NCBI GenBank assembly: GCA_900319275.1
Contig: ONNS01000009.1
Location: forward strand, 1-44,136
Direction: 5' to 3'
Length of the DNA stretch: 44,136 nucleotides
Source of the DNA: an uncultured Eubacteriales bacterium
Lineage (GTDB): Bacteria > Bacillota > Clostridia > Oscillospirales > Oscillospiraceae
Position 1 is the first letter of the stretch, and each line of letters opens with the position of its first letter. The notes under the pieces are model-generated. The model saw only the letters and a program-made list of their open reading frames with translations, made no database searches and was not told where the DNA came from. This document shows, piece after piece, positions 24,675 through 33,302 of the stretch. The translations under genes were made by a program, and so were the position numbers.

Positions 24675-26261
24675 ATGGTAAGCAGCAAGTATTTTGACCG
24701 GATCGTGGCTGCCGTCCTTGTGCTTGCCGTCGCGCTCACGGTGCTGATGATGAACGGGGAAGCCCTCGGCCTGTACCGAAGCCCTGCGGAACCCGCGGCG
24801 CCGGACTATGACACGCTGCTTTTCGACGACAGCTTCGTCCACAGCATCGACATCTCCATGCCGGACTGGGAGGTCTTTACCGCAAACTGTACCGATGAGA
24901 AGTACGGCGCCTGCACCGTAACGGTGGACGGCGAGACGCTGGAGCATGTGGGTATCCGCGCGAAAGGAAACGGCTCCGTGTTCGCCGTGGTCATGATGGA
25001 CAGCAGCCGCTTCAGCTTCAAGCTGGAGTTTGACCACTTCCTGGAAAACCAGAGCTATCACGGTCTGGACAAGCTGAATCTGAACAATCTGGTGCAGGAC
25101 GCCACCTATATGAAGGACGCCCTGGCCTATCACCTGATGCGGGAGATGGACGTTCCGGCGCCGCTGTGCTCCTATGTCTTCGTGACGGTAAACGGCGAAG
25201 ACTGGGGCCTGTATCTGGCGGTGGAGGGGCTGGAGGACGGCTTTATGAACCGCAGCTTCGGCGCGGAGCACGGCCTTCTCTATAAGCCGGACAGTCAGGG
25301 CATGAACATAGGCTTTTTTGCAGGGATCATCCGTCGGCTGCCAAAGGATTTTACGCAGCGCGCGGAGGAAGCGGACCCGGAGCAGGTGGAGGCCTTCATG
25401 GAGCGCTTCGGCCTTGACGAACTGCAGAACGATGTGAATATGCTGAACTTCGCGTTCCTCGGTTACGACGCGCCGGATCTGCGCCTGCAATACAGCGGCG
25501 AGCGCCCCAAGGACTACGAAAACATTTTCTCAAAAGCCAACACCAGGATCGGGAAAGGGGACATGGCGCGCCTGATCGCGTCGCTCCGGCGCCTCTCTGC
25601 CTTCGAGGATCTGGAACATACGGTGGATATCGACGAGGTCATCCGCTATTTCGCCGTCCACAACTTCCTGGTCAACAGCGACAGCTACACCGGGTCCTCG
25701 GTTCACAACTACTACCTCTATGAGACGGACGGCCTGCTCTGTATGCTTCCGTGGGACTATAATCTGGCTTACGGGACCTTTTTGATGGACGCGGCCAGCG
25801 CCGTCAACGATCCGATCGACAGCCCGCTGAGCGTGTCCGGAGACGGCAGCCGACCGATGTTCGACTTCATCCTCCGCGACGCGTCTTACACCGCGCAATA
25901 TCACGAGCAGATCCGAAGGATGCTCGGGGCGGTGGATATGGATGCCTATCTGGAGGAAACAGAGCGTATGATCTCCGAGTATGTCCGGCGCGATCCCACA
26001 AAGTTCGTTTCCTATGAGGAGTTTGAGGCCGGCGCACAAATGCTGAGGCTCTTCTGCCGGCTTCGGCGCGAAAGCGTGGAAGGTCAATTGGCGGGCCTCA
26101 TTCCCGCTGACCGCGAAGGGCAGGCGGAGCACCCGGAGCTGCTGCTCAGCCCGGACGGTCTGGTTCTGCATACCCTGGGCGATGTGACCATGGGGATGGG
26201 AATCGACGGCTGGGAGGCCTATACCGCGCTCAGCGAAACTGCCGACGACCGGCAAGAATAA
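24675..26261 (+). CDS. CotH-family protein kinase-like protein, membrane-anchored
   Basis: 528 residues. An N-terminal membrane segment (about 10-28) places the CotH domain outside. Visible family motifs are GIRAKGNGS (about 91-99), HGLDKLNLNN, and MLPWDYNLAYG, in which Asp361 and Asn363 match the DYN motif that binds metal-ATP in CotH. CotH proteins phosphorylate secreted targets in spore coats and also occur in cellulosomal systems. The C-terminal extension (about 460-528) has LLLSPDGLVLHTLG and is not recognised. It ends the VTC/DUF4956/CotH operon. An extracellular kinase needs a phosphate donor outside the cell, which makes its pairing with a polyphosphate-type synthase notable. Confidence 0.87.
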   Translation: MVSSKYFDRIVAAVLVLAVALTVLMMNGEALGLYRSPAEPAAPDYDTLLFDDSFVHSIDISMPDWEVFTANCTDEKYGACTVTVDGETLEHVGIRAKGNGSVFAVVMMDSSRFSFKLEFDHFLENQSYHGLDKLNLNNLVQDATYMKDALAYHLMREMDVPAPLCSYVFVTVNGEDWGLYLAVEGLEDGFMNRSFGAEHGLLYKPDSQGMNIGFFAGIIRRLPKDFTQRAEEADPEQVEAFMERFGLDELQNDVNMLNFAFLGYDAPDLRLQYSGERPKDYENIFSKANTRIGKGDMARLIASLRRLSAFEDLEHTVDIDEVIRYFAVHNFLVNSDSYTGSSVHNYYLYETDGLLCMLPWDYNLAYGTFLMDAASAVNDPIDSPLSVSGDGSRPMFDFILRDASYTAQYHEQIRRMLGAVDMDAYLEETERMISEYVRRDPTKFVSYEEFEAGAQMLRLFCRLRRESVEGQLAGLIPADREGQAEHPELLLSPDGLVLHTLGDVTMGMGIDGWEAYTALSETADDRQE

Positions 26262-26276
26262 ATATGCGTGATAAAA

Positions 26277-26311
26277 CAAGGCTCTCTGCATTGAAACGGC
26301 AGGGAGCCTTG
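26277..26311. terminator. Hairpin after the CotH gene
   Basis: A 13-bp stem (26277-26289 with 26299-26311, one G-T pair) and a 9-nt loop between cotH and the next promoter. There is no T-tract on the plus strand, and on the minus strand the stem is followed by TTTTAT. It may still terminate or insulate. Confidence 0.6.
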
Positions 26312-26338
26312 CCGTATACGATCTTTATCTCACAGCGG

Positions 26339-26406
26339 AAGCTTATGCCGTGTTAGTGCAAGCTTGTGCGATTCGGCTTTTTGCCAATCGTCTTGTCTGG
26401 TATAGT
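26339..26406 (+). promoter_or_regulatory. GH2 operon promoter with 21-bp direct-repeat operator
   Basis: AAGCTTATGC (26339-26348) and AAGCTTGTGCGATT (26360-26373) start 21 bp apart. Four bp later is TTTTTG (26378-26383), then 17 bp and TATAGT (26401-26406). The layout is identical to the GH78 and 14.9-kb promoters, and this operon lies 12 kb from the nearer of them. Confidence 0.78.
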
Positions 26407-26449
26407 AAGCTTGTCAGCAGGCAGAGATTGATGATTGGAGAGGGGTATC

Positions 26450-28384
26450 GTGAGAAAAATCCTTTCAATGAACGAGAACTGGCTCTTCACAGGTCCGGAT
26501 GGAAGAACGGTTCCAATCTCTGTTCCGCACACCTGGAATAATCTGGACGGACAGGACGGGGGCAACGATTACAGGCGCTGTCTCTGCGTGTATGAAAAGA
26601 CCTTTCCCATGCCGGAGCATGATGAAATGGAGCGCGTCTACCTTCAATTTGACGGTGTGAATTCCGAATGTGAAGTCAGACTCAACGGGAGAACCGTCTG
26701 CACACACGAAGGCGGCTATTCCTGCTTCCGGAAAGATATCACGGACCGCCTTACAGAGAATAACAAGCTGACCGTTTCTGTGAGCAATCGGCCGAATGAT
26801 CGCGTCTATCCGCAAAACGCGGATTTTACCTTTTATGGCGGGATCTACCGCGACGTGAAATTGATCGTTTTGAGTGACTTGCACTTTGACATGGATCATC
26901 ACGGCGGTACCGGGATTCAGGTGAGTGCAAAGCCGAGCGACGACTATCTCTCCGGGACTGCGGTGATCCGTACCTGGCGAAACACCGGATTGGGCACCGT
27001 TCATATTACAGTCACCGACGCCAACGGGCATATAGTCGCCTCGGGAGATGGAGATTCTGTCTGCCTTCCGCTTCCAAATGCCCATTTATGGAATGGTGTG
27101 GAAGATCCGTATTTATACACAGCTACAGCGCAGCTGATCTATGTTGAAAAAGTGGAAGATGAGATCAGCACACGGTTTGGCATACGGGACTTCCGATGCG
27201 ATCCCCGCGACGGCTTCTTCCTCAACGGCCGGCGCTATCCGCTGCGCGGCGTCAGCCGCCACCAGGACCGCAAGGGTCTCGGCAACGCGCTGACGCGCGA
27301 GATGCACCGCGAGGACATGGACATCATCTGCGAGATGGGCGCGAACACAATCCGCCTGGCGCACTATCAGCACGACCAGTATTTCTATGACCTCTGCGAC
27401 GAGCGCGGCATGGTCGTCTGGGCCGAGATCCCCTATATCTCCGAGCATATGCCCAACGGGCGCGAGAACACGATCTCCCAGATGAAAGAGCTGATCGTGC
27501 AGTGCTACAACCACCCCTCGATCGTCTGCTGGGGCGTGTCGAACGAGATCACGATCTCCACGAAGGACAAGCAGGACATGCTTGACAACCACCGCGTCCT
27601 GAACGATCTCTGCCACAGGATGGACCCGACGCGCTTTACGACCCTGGCCTGCTACGCCATGTGCGGGCCCTTCAACCCCGTCGCGCACATCACCGACGTT
27701 GTGAGCTGGAACCTCTATCTCGGCTGGTATGTGCCTGGCCTGTTCCTGAACGATCTGTGGATGGAATTCTTCCACACCGTCTATCCCGACCGCTGTCTCG
27801 GCTATTCCGAGTACGGCTGCGAGGGTATGCCGAACCTGCACGCCTCCCACCCCCGGCGCGGCGACCACAGCGAGGAATACCAGGCCATCTACCACGAATA
27901 CATGCTCAAATGCTTTGAGCGCCACCCCTGGATGTGGGCCACCCACGTCTGGAACATGTTCGACTTTGCGGCGGACGCGCGCAACCAGGGCGGCGAGCCG
28001 GGCATGAACCACAAGGGCCTTGTGACCTTCGACCGCAAGACGAAAAAGGACAGCTTCTATCTCTATAAGGCCTGGTGGTCGGACGAGCCCTTCGTCCATA
28101 TCTGCTCCAAGCGCTTTGTCGACCGCACCGAGAGTAAGATTGAGGTCAAGGTCTACTCGAACCTCAACGAGGTGACGCTGTTTGTAAACGGCGACAAGCT
28201 CGAAACGAAGCACGGCGAGCACGTCTTCACCTTCACCGTTCCGATGAGCGCGGAGACGAAAGTCCGCGCCGTCAGCGGCGAATGCGCCGACAAGGCTGTG
28301 TTCCGCAGGGTCTCGAAGCCCAACCCCGCCTATGTTCTCAAGGACGCGGGCGACAAGGGCGCCAACTGGACCAACAAGGAGTAA
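26450..28384 (+). CDS. Cytoplasmic GH2 glycoside hydrolase
   Basis: 644 residues and no signal peptide. Sugar-binding jelly-roll domain first (about 1-150, with FYGGIYRDVKL), Ig-like domain, then a TIM barrel with acid/base Glu366 in WGVSNEI and nucleophile Glu454 in YSEYGCEG, followed by a short beta domain. Family GH2 covers beta-galactosidases, beta-glucuronidases and beta-mannosidases; which one is not clear. I chose GTG 26450, with GGAGAGG 6 nt upstream. Base composition changes sharply inside the gene: about half GC before roughly 27,190 and about two-thirds or more after it. It heads an operon with GH43, a GPH symporter and an esterase, so it probably acts on imported oligosaccharides. 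Confidence 0.88.
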   Translation: MRKILSMNENWLFTGPDGRTVPISVPHTWNNLDGQDGGNDYRRCLCVYEKTFPMPEHDEMERVYLQFDGVNSECEVRLNGRTVCTHEGGYSCFRKDITDRLTENNKLTVSVSNRPNDRVYPQNADFTFYGGIYRDVKLIVLSDLHFDMDHHGGTGIQVSAKPSDDYLSGTAVIRTWRNTGLGTVHITVTDANGHIVASGDGDSVCLPLPNAHLWNGVEDPYLYTATAQLIYVEKVEDEISTRFGIRDFRCDPRDGFFLNGRRYPLRGVSRHQDRKGLGNALTREMHREDMDIICEMGANTIRLAHYQHDQYFYDLCDERGMVVWAEIPYISEHMPNGRENTISQMKELIVQCYNHPSIVCWGVSNEITISTKDKQDMLDNHRVLNDLCHRMDPTRFTTLACYAMCGPFNPVAHITDVVSWNLYLGWYVPGLFLNDLWMEFFHTVYPDRCLGYSEYGCEGMPNLHASHPRRGDHSEEYQAIYHEYMLKCFERHPWMWATHVWNMFDFAADARNQGGEPGMNHKGLVTFDRKTKKDSFYLYKAWWSDEPFVHICSKRFVDRTESKIEVKVYSNLNEVTLFVNGDKLETKHGEHVFTFTVPMSAETKVRAVSGECADKAVFRRVSKPNPAYVLKDAGDKGANWTNKE

Positions 28385-28388
28385 GCCG

Positions 28389-29801
28389 ATGAAGCAGCAG
28401 GTCTTCAACCCCTATCTCCCCAGCTGGGAGTACGTCCCGGACGGCGAGCCGCACGTCTTCGGCGACCGGGTCTATGTCTACGGCAGCCACGACGCCTTCG
28501 GCGCGCCGATCTTTTGCGTCAACGACTATGTCTGCTGGTCGGCGCCGGTGGACGATCTCTCGGACTGGCGCTGTGAGGGCGTGATCTATCAAAAGACCCA
28601 GGACCCGGGCAATCCCCTCGGCATCCGCAGTCTCTACGCGCCGGATGTGACCCGGGGGCCGGACGGGCGCTATTATCTCTACTACGCCTTCGATTTCCTC
28701 GGCGAGATGGGCGTCGCGGTCTGCGATACCCCGGCGGGGAAGTATGAGTTTTACGGCAAGGTCCGCCACAAAAACGGCAGGGTCTGGGGCAAGCAGTCGG
28801 GCGAGCAGTTCCCCTTTGACCCCGGCGTGCTGACGGACGACGACGGCCGCGTGTGGCTCTATTCCGGCTTTGCCACCAAGGTGCCCTTCGTCGCCTCCCG
28901 CTGGCACGATCTGCGCAACGACGGCGGCGTGGTGATGGAGCTGGAGCCGGACATGGTGACGATCAAAACCGAACCGAAGCTGCTTTTCCCGATCAAGGGC
29001 AAACCCGGCGCCTTCCCCCACGCCTTTTTCGAGGCCAGCTCCATCCGAAAGGTGGACGGGAAATACTGCTTCGTCTATTCGTCGCAGTATAACCACGACC
29101 TCTGCTACGCCATGTCGGACCGTCCCGACGGCGGATTTGAATACGGCGGCGTGCTGGTGGATCTGGGCGATCTGTACTTAAACGGCAACGAAGACGAGAG
29201 CCACGCCAATAACTACCTCGGCAACACCCACGGCGGGCTGCTGAACATCGGAGAGGACTGGTATATCTTCTACCACCGCCAGACAAACCGCAGCTCCTAT
29301 GCCCGCCAGGCCTGCGCCGAGAAGCTGGAGCGAACGACGGACGGCGGCTTCAAGCAGGCGGAAGTGACCTCCTGTGGCCTCAACGGCGGCCCGCTCAAGG
29401 GCAAGGGGCGGTACGAAGCCCGCATTGCCTGCAACCTCTGGGCCAAGGGCCACGCCACCGGCCGCGTGGACGGCGCGAACCCAAAGAAGCGGCTCCGCGA
29501 TCATCCCTATTTCACCCAGTCCGGCAGAGACCGGGAGGAACACGGCGACCAGTACATCGCCAACATGCGCGACGGCGCAACGGCAGGCTTCAAATACTTC
29601 CTGTTTGACGGGACGGAAACGCGTATCCGCGTCGAGGGGCGCGGCAGCGGCAGCTTCCTGGTCTCGGACGGACGGAAAACCGTGGCCGACGTGCCTGTAA
29701 ACGGCGAGGGAGCATTTCGTATCGACGAGGGCGTTCATCCGCTCTTCTTTGAATACCGGGGCGAAGGCCCGGCAGATTTTCTTTTCTTCGAGATCAGATA
29801 G
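28389..29801 (+). CDS. GH43-like glycosidase, cytoplasmic
   Basis: 470 residues, no signal peptide. The five-bladed propeller region has FGDRVYVYGSHDAFG near the start, APDVTRGPDGRYYLYY (about 93), FDPGVLTDDDGRVWLYSG, and FEASSIRKVDGKY, where the Glu matches the general acid of GH43. The C-terminal part (about 330-470) is beta-rich, like a carbohydrate-binding module (MRDGATAGFKYFLFDG). GH43 enzymes remove arabinose or xylose. Exact specificity is unknown. It lies 4 nt after GH2 and is very GC-rich. A clear paralogue with the same N-terminal pattern (NPYLPxWEYxPDxEP) is at 35909. Confidence 0.85.
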   Translation: MKQQVFNPYLPSWEYVPDGEPHVFGDRVYVYGSHDAFGAPIFCVNDYVCWSAPVDDLSDWRCEGVIYQKTQDPGNPLGIRSLYAPDVTRGPDGRYYLYYAFDFLGEMGVAVCDTPAGKYEFYGKVRHKNGRVWGKQSGEQFPFDPGVLTDDDGRVWLYSGFATKVPFVASRWHDLRNDGGVVMELEPDMVTIKTEPKLLFPIKGKPGAFPHAFFEASSIRKVDGKYCFVYSSQYNHDLCYAMSDRPDGGFEYGGVLVDLGDLYLNGNEDESHANNYLGNTHGGLLNIGEDWYIFYHRQTNRSSYARQACAEKLERTTDGGFKQAEVTSCGLNGGPLKGKGRYEARIACNLWAKGHATGRVDGANPKKRLRDHPYFTQSGRDREEHGDQYIANMRDGATAGFKYFLFDGTETRIRVEGRGSGSFLVSDGRKTVADVPVNGEGAFRIDEGVHPLFFEYRGEGPADFLFFEIR

Positions 29802-29815
29802 AGGAGGACAAAAGC

Positions 29816-31603
29816 ATGGAAAGCACACAGGCCGTCAACCGCGCCAAACAGTGGCAGGTCGCGCTGTTTCCCTTCAATAACGCCGCGACCAACGTCTATT
29901 TCGCCTTTTACACCTATTTCACCTACTACGCGATCATGTACCTGTCCGGCTCCACCGCCGCCGCACTGGGCGGGACGGTAGCCAGCGCCGCCGTCGTTCT
30001 GGCGATCAGCACCTTCAACAGCCTCTTCGCGCCGCTGATGCGCGTGTTCGACGGCATCACCGACCCGATCTGCGGCTCCCTGATGGACAGAGCGCAGACC
30101 CGCTTCGGGAAGTTCCGCCCCTTCATGGTCGTCGGAAACTGCCTGCTCGCCCTGTCTCTGCTGCTGATGATGGTCTTCTTCCGCGGCCTGCCGGACAGCC
30201 TCGGGACGCTGCGCTGGGTCGTGTACATCGTCAGCTACATCGTCTATGTCATCGGCTACACCGCCCAGTGCGCCTGCACCAAGGCGGGGCAGACCTGCCT
30301 GACCAATGACCCGAAGCAGCGCAGCCAGTTCGTGATCTGGAACATGATCGGCATGATCGGCTCCATTGTGCTCATCAACGTCATGGCCGGCGGCGTGCTG
30401 ACCAACGAGGCCATCTGCGCCAAGGGCACCATCCAGTACGAGGTGGACGGCGTGCTGCAGACCCTCCGGGGCGCGGCCTATGGGCCCCAGTTTTACAACA
30501 TCATGGTGCCCTTCGTCATCATCCTGTCCGCAATCTACACCGCGATGGCGGTGGCCGCCATTGCCGAGAAGGATCGCCCGGAGTTCTGGGGCGTGAGCGA
30601 AAAGCCCGCCACCTTCAAGGACTATGTCGGCATTCTGAAGGGCAACAAGGAGATCCGCTGGCTGGTGACAAGCGCCGGGCTCAACAAGCTCGCCTCCACC
30701 GTCGCCACCTCCGGCACCGTGGCCTTCCTGGTCTACGGCTGCCTGATGGGCGACTACAACGGCCTGTTCATTCCCTTCTACGCTCTCTGTTTTGTGTTCA
30801 TGGGCGTCTTCTTCCTGTGGGGCAGCAAAACCGCGGGCGCCAAAGGGCAAAAGCGCGGCGTGGCGCAGTTTACCTGCTTTGCCTTCCTTTTTTACATCGG
30901 CGTGCTGATCCTGCTGTGCCTCTATGATCACAATAACCCCGCCACCTGGCTCAGCCTCTTCTCCACGGAGGGCGGCTTCCACATCACCATCAATCTCTAT
31001 ACGGTGCTGTTCATCATCCTCTATGGCTGCGGCTACGGCGCCTTCAACTGCTGCGATAACCTGACCATCCCGATGGTGGCGGACTGCACCGACTACGAGA
31101 CCTACCGCAGCGGCAACTATGTGCCCGGCATCATGGGCACCGTGTTCTCGCTGGTGGACAAGCTGATCTCCAGCCTGCAGACGCTGCTGCTGCAGCTGTT
31201 CATCGTGTTCCTCGTGCCCGGCCTCAACGCGCTGCCCGCCGAGGGCACGCCCTACATGGAGGGCATGAAGCTCTCCGCCGTCATCTGCTTCTGCCTGCTG
31301 CCGATGGCGGCCTGGCTTGTCACCATTTTCTGCATGACCCGCTACTCCCTCTCCGGCGAGAAAATGCGCGAGGTGCAGGCGGTCAACGCCGTGCGCAAGG
31401 CGGCCGTGCAGCGCGGCATGAGCATGGAACAGGCCATGGCGACCTGGCAGACCATCGACCAGGTGCCCGAGCGCTTCGTTCAGCAGGTGGACAAAAAGGA
31501 CGAGAAGCAGAGCTTTCTCGACCGCGTGTACGAGAAGTATTTCACCAAAACCGAAAAGACCGGCGGCGTGCCGTCCTCCCAGGCTATTGAGATTCCCGAT
31601 TAA
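29816..31603 (+). CDS. GPH-family sugar:cation symporter
   Basis: 595 residues with about 12 membrane helices. The MelB/GPH signature is present near residue 78: DGITDPICGSLMDRAQT followed by GKFRPF. The C-terminal tail of about 80 residues is hydrophilic and makes the protein longer than most GPH carriers (450-500). These symporters bring in glycosides, pentosides or hexuronides with a proton or sodium. It lies 14 nt after the GH43 gene with AGAGGAGG before the ATG, and probably feeds the cytosolic GH2 and GH43. Confidence 0.9.
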   Translation: MESTQAVNRAKQWQVALFPFNNAATNVYFAFYTYFTYYAIMYLSGSTAAALGGTVASAAVVLAISTFNSLFAPLMRVFDGITDPICGSLMDRAQTRFGKFRPFMVVGNCLLALSLLLMMVFFRGLPDSLGTLRWVVYIVSYIVYVIGYTAQCACTKAGQTCLTNDPKQRSQFVIWNMIGMIGSIVLINVMAGGVLTNEAICAKGTIQYEVDGVLQTLRGAAYGPQFYNIMVPFVIILSAIYTAMAVAAIAEKDRPEFWGVSEKPATFKDYVGILKGNKEIRWLVTSAGLNKLASTVATSGTVAFLVYGCLMGDYNGLFIPFYALCFVFMGVFFLWGSKTAGAKGQKRGVAQFTCFAFLFYIGVLILLCLYDHNNPATWLSLFSTEGGFHITINLYTVLFIILYGCGYGAFNCCDNLTIPMVADCTDYETYRSGNYVPGIMGTVFSLVDKLISSLQTLLLQLFIVFLVPGLNALPAEGTPYMEGMKLSAVICFCLLPMAAWLVTIFCMTRYSLSGEKMREVQAVNAVRKAAVQRGMSMEQAMATWQTIDQVPERFVQQVDKKDEKQSFLDRVYEKYFTKTEKTGGVPSSQAIEIPD

Positions 31604-31620
31604 CAGGGAGAGATTAGACC

Positions 31621-32955
31621 ATGAACACAATTCAAGTGACTACGCCCTGCGGTGTGGTGGAGGGATTCAAAAGCGACGGTATCAGCTGCTTTCTCGGGAT
31701 TCCGTATGCAACGGCGGAGCGCTTTGCCTATCCCAGGGAAGTAACTTCATGGGAAGGCGTTTTTCGCGCGCAGCAGTATGGACCGGCTCCCATTCAGGAG
31801 AGAGCTTATGTCAGCGTGGACGCCAGTGACCCGAAAAATCACTATGCGCATGAGTTCTACCAAAATATTGAAACGACTTATTCCGAGGACTGCCTGAATT
31901 TGAACATCTGGGCTCCAGAGGATGCGAAAAACTGCCCGGTCTTGGTCATCATTTATGGCGGCGGTCTGGTATCCGGTCAGAATCACTCCGGTGAATGTAA
32001 CGGTGAGTTTCTTGCCAGGCGCGGGATCGTTACCGTCGCCATGAATTACCGGGTCAATATTTTCGGCTTCATCGCCATGAAAGAGTTGGAAGATGAAAAC
32101 GGAAAGAGCGGTAATTATGGCTACTATGACCAGCAAACAGCGATTTCCTGGATCCGACGCAACATTCAGAGCTTTGGCGGAGACCCGGACAACATGACGC
32201 TGATCGGACAGAGCGCGGGCGCCGCCAGCTGCGAGACACAGATCAAGTCTCCGCTCAACAAGGGTGTTTTCAAACAGGCAATCATCCAAAGCAGCGCCGG
32301 TTTCTCCACATATATCAAGCAGAAAAAGGACAAGTCCAAGGAATACGAAAAATGGCATAAGGTGTACGAGAAAACCGGCTGCAAATCCATAGAGGAATTC
32401 AAAAAGCTCCCCGCCAAAGCGATATACGACGCCTTTGCAGAGGCGTCTTCCAGGCAGCCGATCGGCTTTGTTACCTCCGTTTATGACGAAAACTTTACAA
32501 GCGAAATCAAAAATCAGCCTTGTCCGGTGAAAATCATGTGCTCGCTTACATCAGAAGATATATTTGCCTTTATCTTCTACATCATGTGCAAGTACCTGGT
32601 GAGATCCCAGAGCAAGAACGGACTGGACACCTATGCATATTACTTCCGCAGGCAGCTGCCCGGCGATGACAAAGGCGCCTGGCACGGCAGCGAATTACCG
32701 TATCTGTATGGCCCGTTGGAGGATTCATGGCGGCCGTTTGGAGAGGAAGACTATGCACTGCGGGAAAACATGATCTCCTATCTGATCAATTTCATGAAAA
32801 CCGGCGATCCGAACGGCGGGGGCCTCCCGGAATGGACACCGTATAATCAATCAAAGAAGTTCATGGTTTTTGATGAAAAGCCGCCGCGTATGGGGAAAGC
32901 GGAAGTCGGTCGGCTGATCAAAAACACACTTCATCCGAGATGGATCGGAAAGTGA
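31621..32955 (+). CDS. Type-B carboxylesterase
   Basis: 444 residues, no signal peptide. Family motifs are EDCLNLNIWAPE (90-101), oxyanion region IYGGGLVSG, nucleophile Ser198 in GQSAG and probable catalytic His355 in WHGSELPYLYG. The oxyanion motif has Tyr where most members have His (HGGG), and the protein is about 50-100 residues shorter than typical type-B esterases, with the middle acid region condensed (TSEDIF). It may hydrolyse acyl or aromatic esters from imported glycosides. It is the last gene of the GH2 operon. Its composition is less GC-rich than the genes just before it, suggesting a different history. Confidence 0.87.
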   Translation: MNTIQVTTPCGVVEGFKSDGISCFLGIPYATAERFAYPREVTSWEGVFRAQQYGPAPIQERAYVSVDASDPKNHYAHEFYQNIETTYSEDCLNLNIWAPEDAKNCPVLVIIYGGGLVSGQNHSGECNGEFLARRGIVTVAMNYRVNIFGFIAMKELEDENGKSGNYGYYDQQTAISWIRRNIQSFGGDPDNMTLIGQSAGAASCETQIKSPLNKGVFKQAIIQSSAGFSTYIKQKKDKSKEYEKWHKVYEKTGCKSIEEFKKLPAKAIYDAFAEASSRQPIGFVTSVYDENFTSEIKNQPCPVKIMCSLTSEDIFAFIFYIMCKYLVRSQSKNGLDTYAYYFRRQLPGDDKGAWHGSELPYLYGPLEDSWRPFGEEDYALRENMISYLINFMKTGDPNGGGLPEWTPYNQSKKFMVFDEKPPRMGKAEVGRLIKNTLHPRWIGK

Positions 32956-33095
32956 GACGGAATCAAAAGAGTGCTCTATAATAACGCTGGGAGGGGCGAA
33001 GCCGTTCCGGATGGGAGCCTGTCCGCCGCAGCAGAGATGCAGATCATCGACTGAAAGAGCTTTTTCTTTTTCTCTTTCTCCTCTTTTTCCAAAGT

Positions 33096-33128
33096 GCAGC
33101 CCCCGCCTCCGGGTGGAACGGGGGCTGC
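33096..33128. repeat. GC-rich hairpin
   Basis: A perfect 10-bp stem, GCAGCCCCCG (33096-33105) with CGGGGGCTGC (33119-33128), and a 13-nt loop. There is no T-tract on either side, so it may be a processing or blocking structure, not a standard terminator. Confidence 0.65.
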
Positions 33129-33214
33129 ATGAAAAACATAGCGACAGATTGTAACAGTTTATCGTTGTTTTTCAAGCGAGAGCAATATACATAAATTTTG
33201 ATACAGTTTCGCTC

Positions 33215-33258
33215 AAACGGGCGGCCTTTTGACATTGTAAAGGGCCGCCCGTTTTTCT
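33215..33258 (+). terminator. Intrinsic terminator upstream of second GPH symporter
   Basis: A 12-bp perfect stem (AAACGGGCGGCC at 33215-33226 with GGCCGCCCGTTT at 33243-33254) followed by TTCT. The next start codon is 45 nt downstream, so it could end the esterase operon or act as an attenuator in the symporter leader. Confidence 0.82.
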
Positions 33259-33302
33259 ATGATGAAATCAGGGAAGCTCTATTCTGATACGGAGGGAATG
33301 CG

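Larger units (their letters stand above)
32956..33302. other. Non-coding gap with two hairpins
   Basis: 347 bp with no convincing gene. It holds a C/T-rich tract (33060-33090), a GC hairpin (33096-33128) and a terminator (33215-33258). A TATAAT-like sequence lies near 32977. No direct-repeat operator of the type seen at the four GH promoters is present, and no clear promoter for the symporter gene downstream was recognised. Confidence 0.6.

Noticed and set aside
33031-33180. Small ORF beginning near 33012 (ATG GGA GCC)
   Set aside because: No ribosome site at proper distance, it runs through a C/T tract and a GC hairpin, and the composition is not protein-like.
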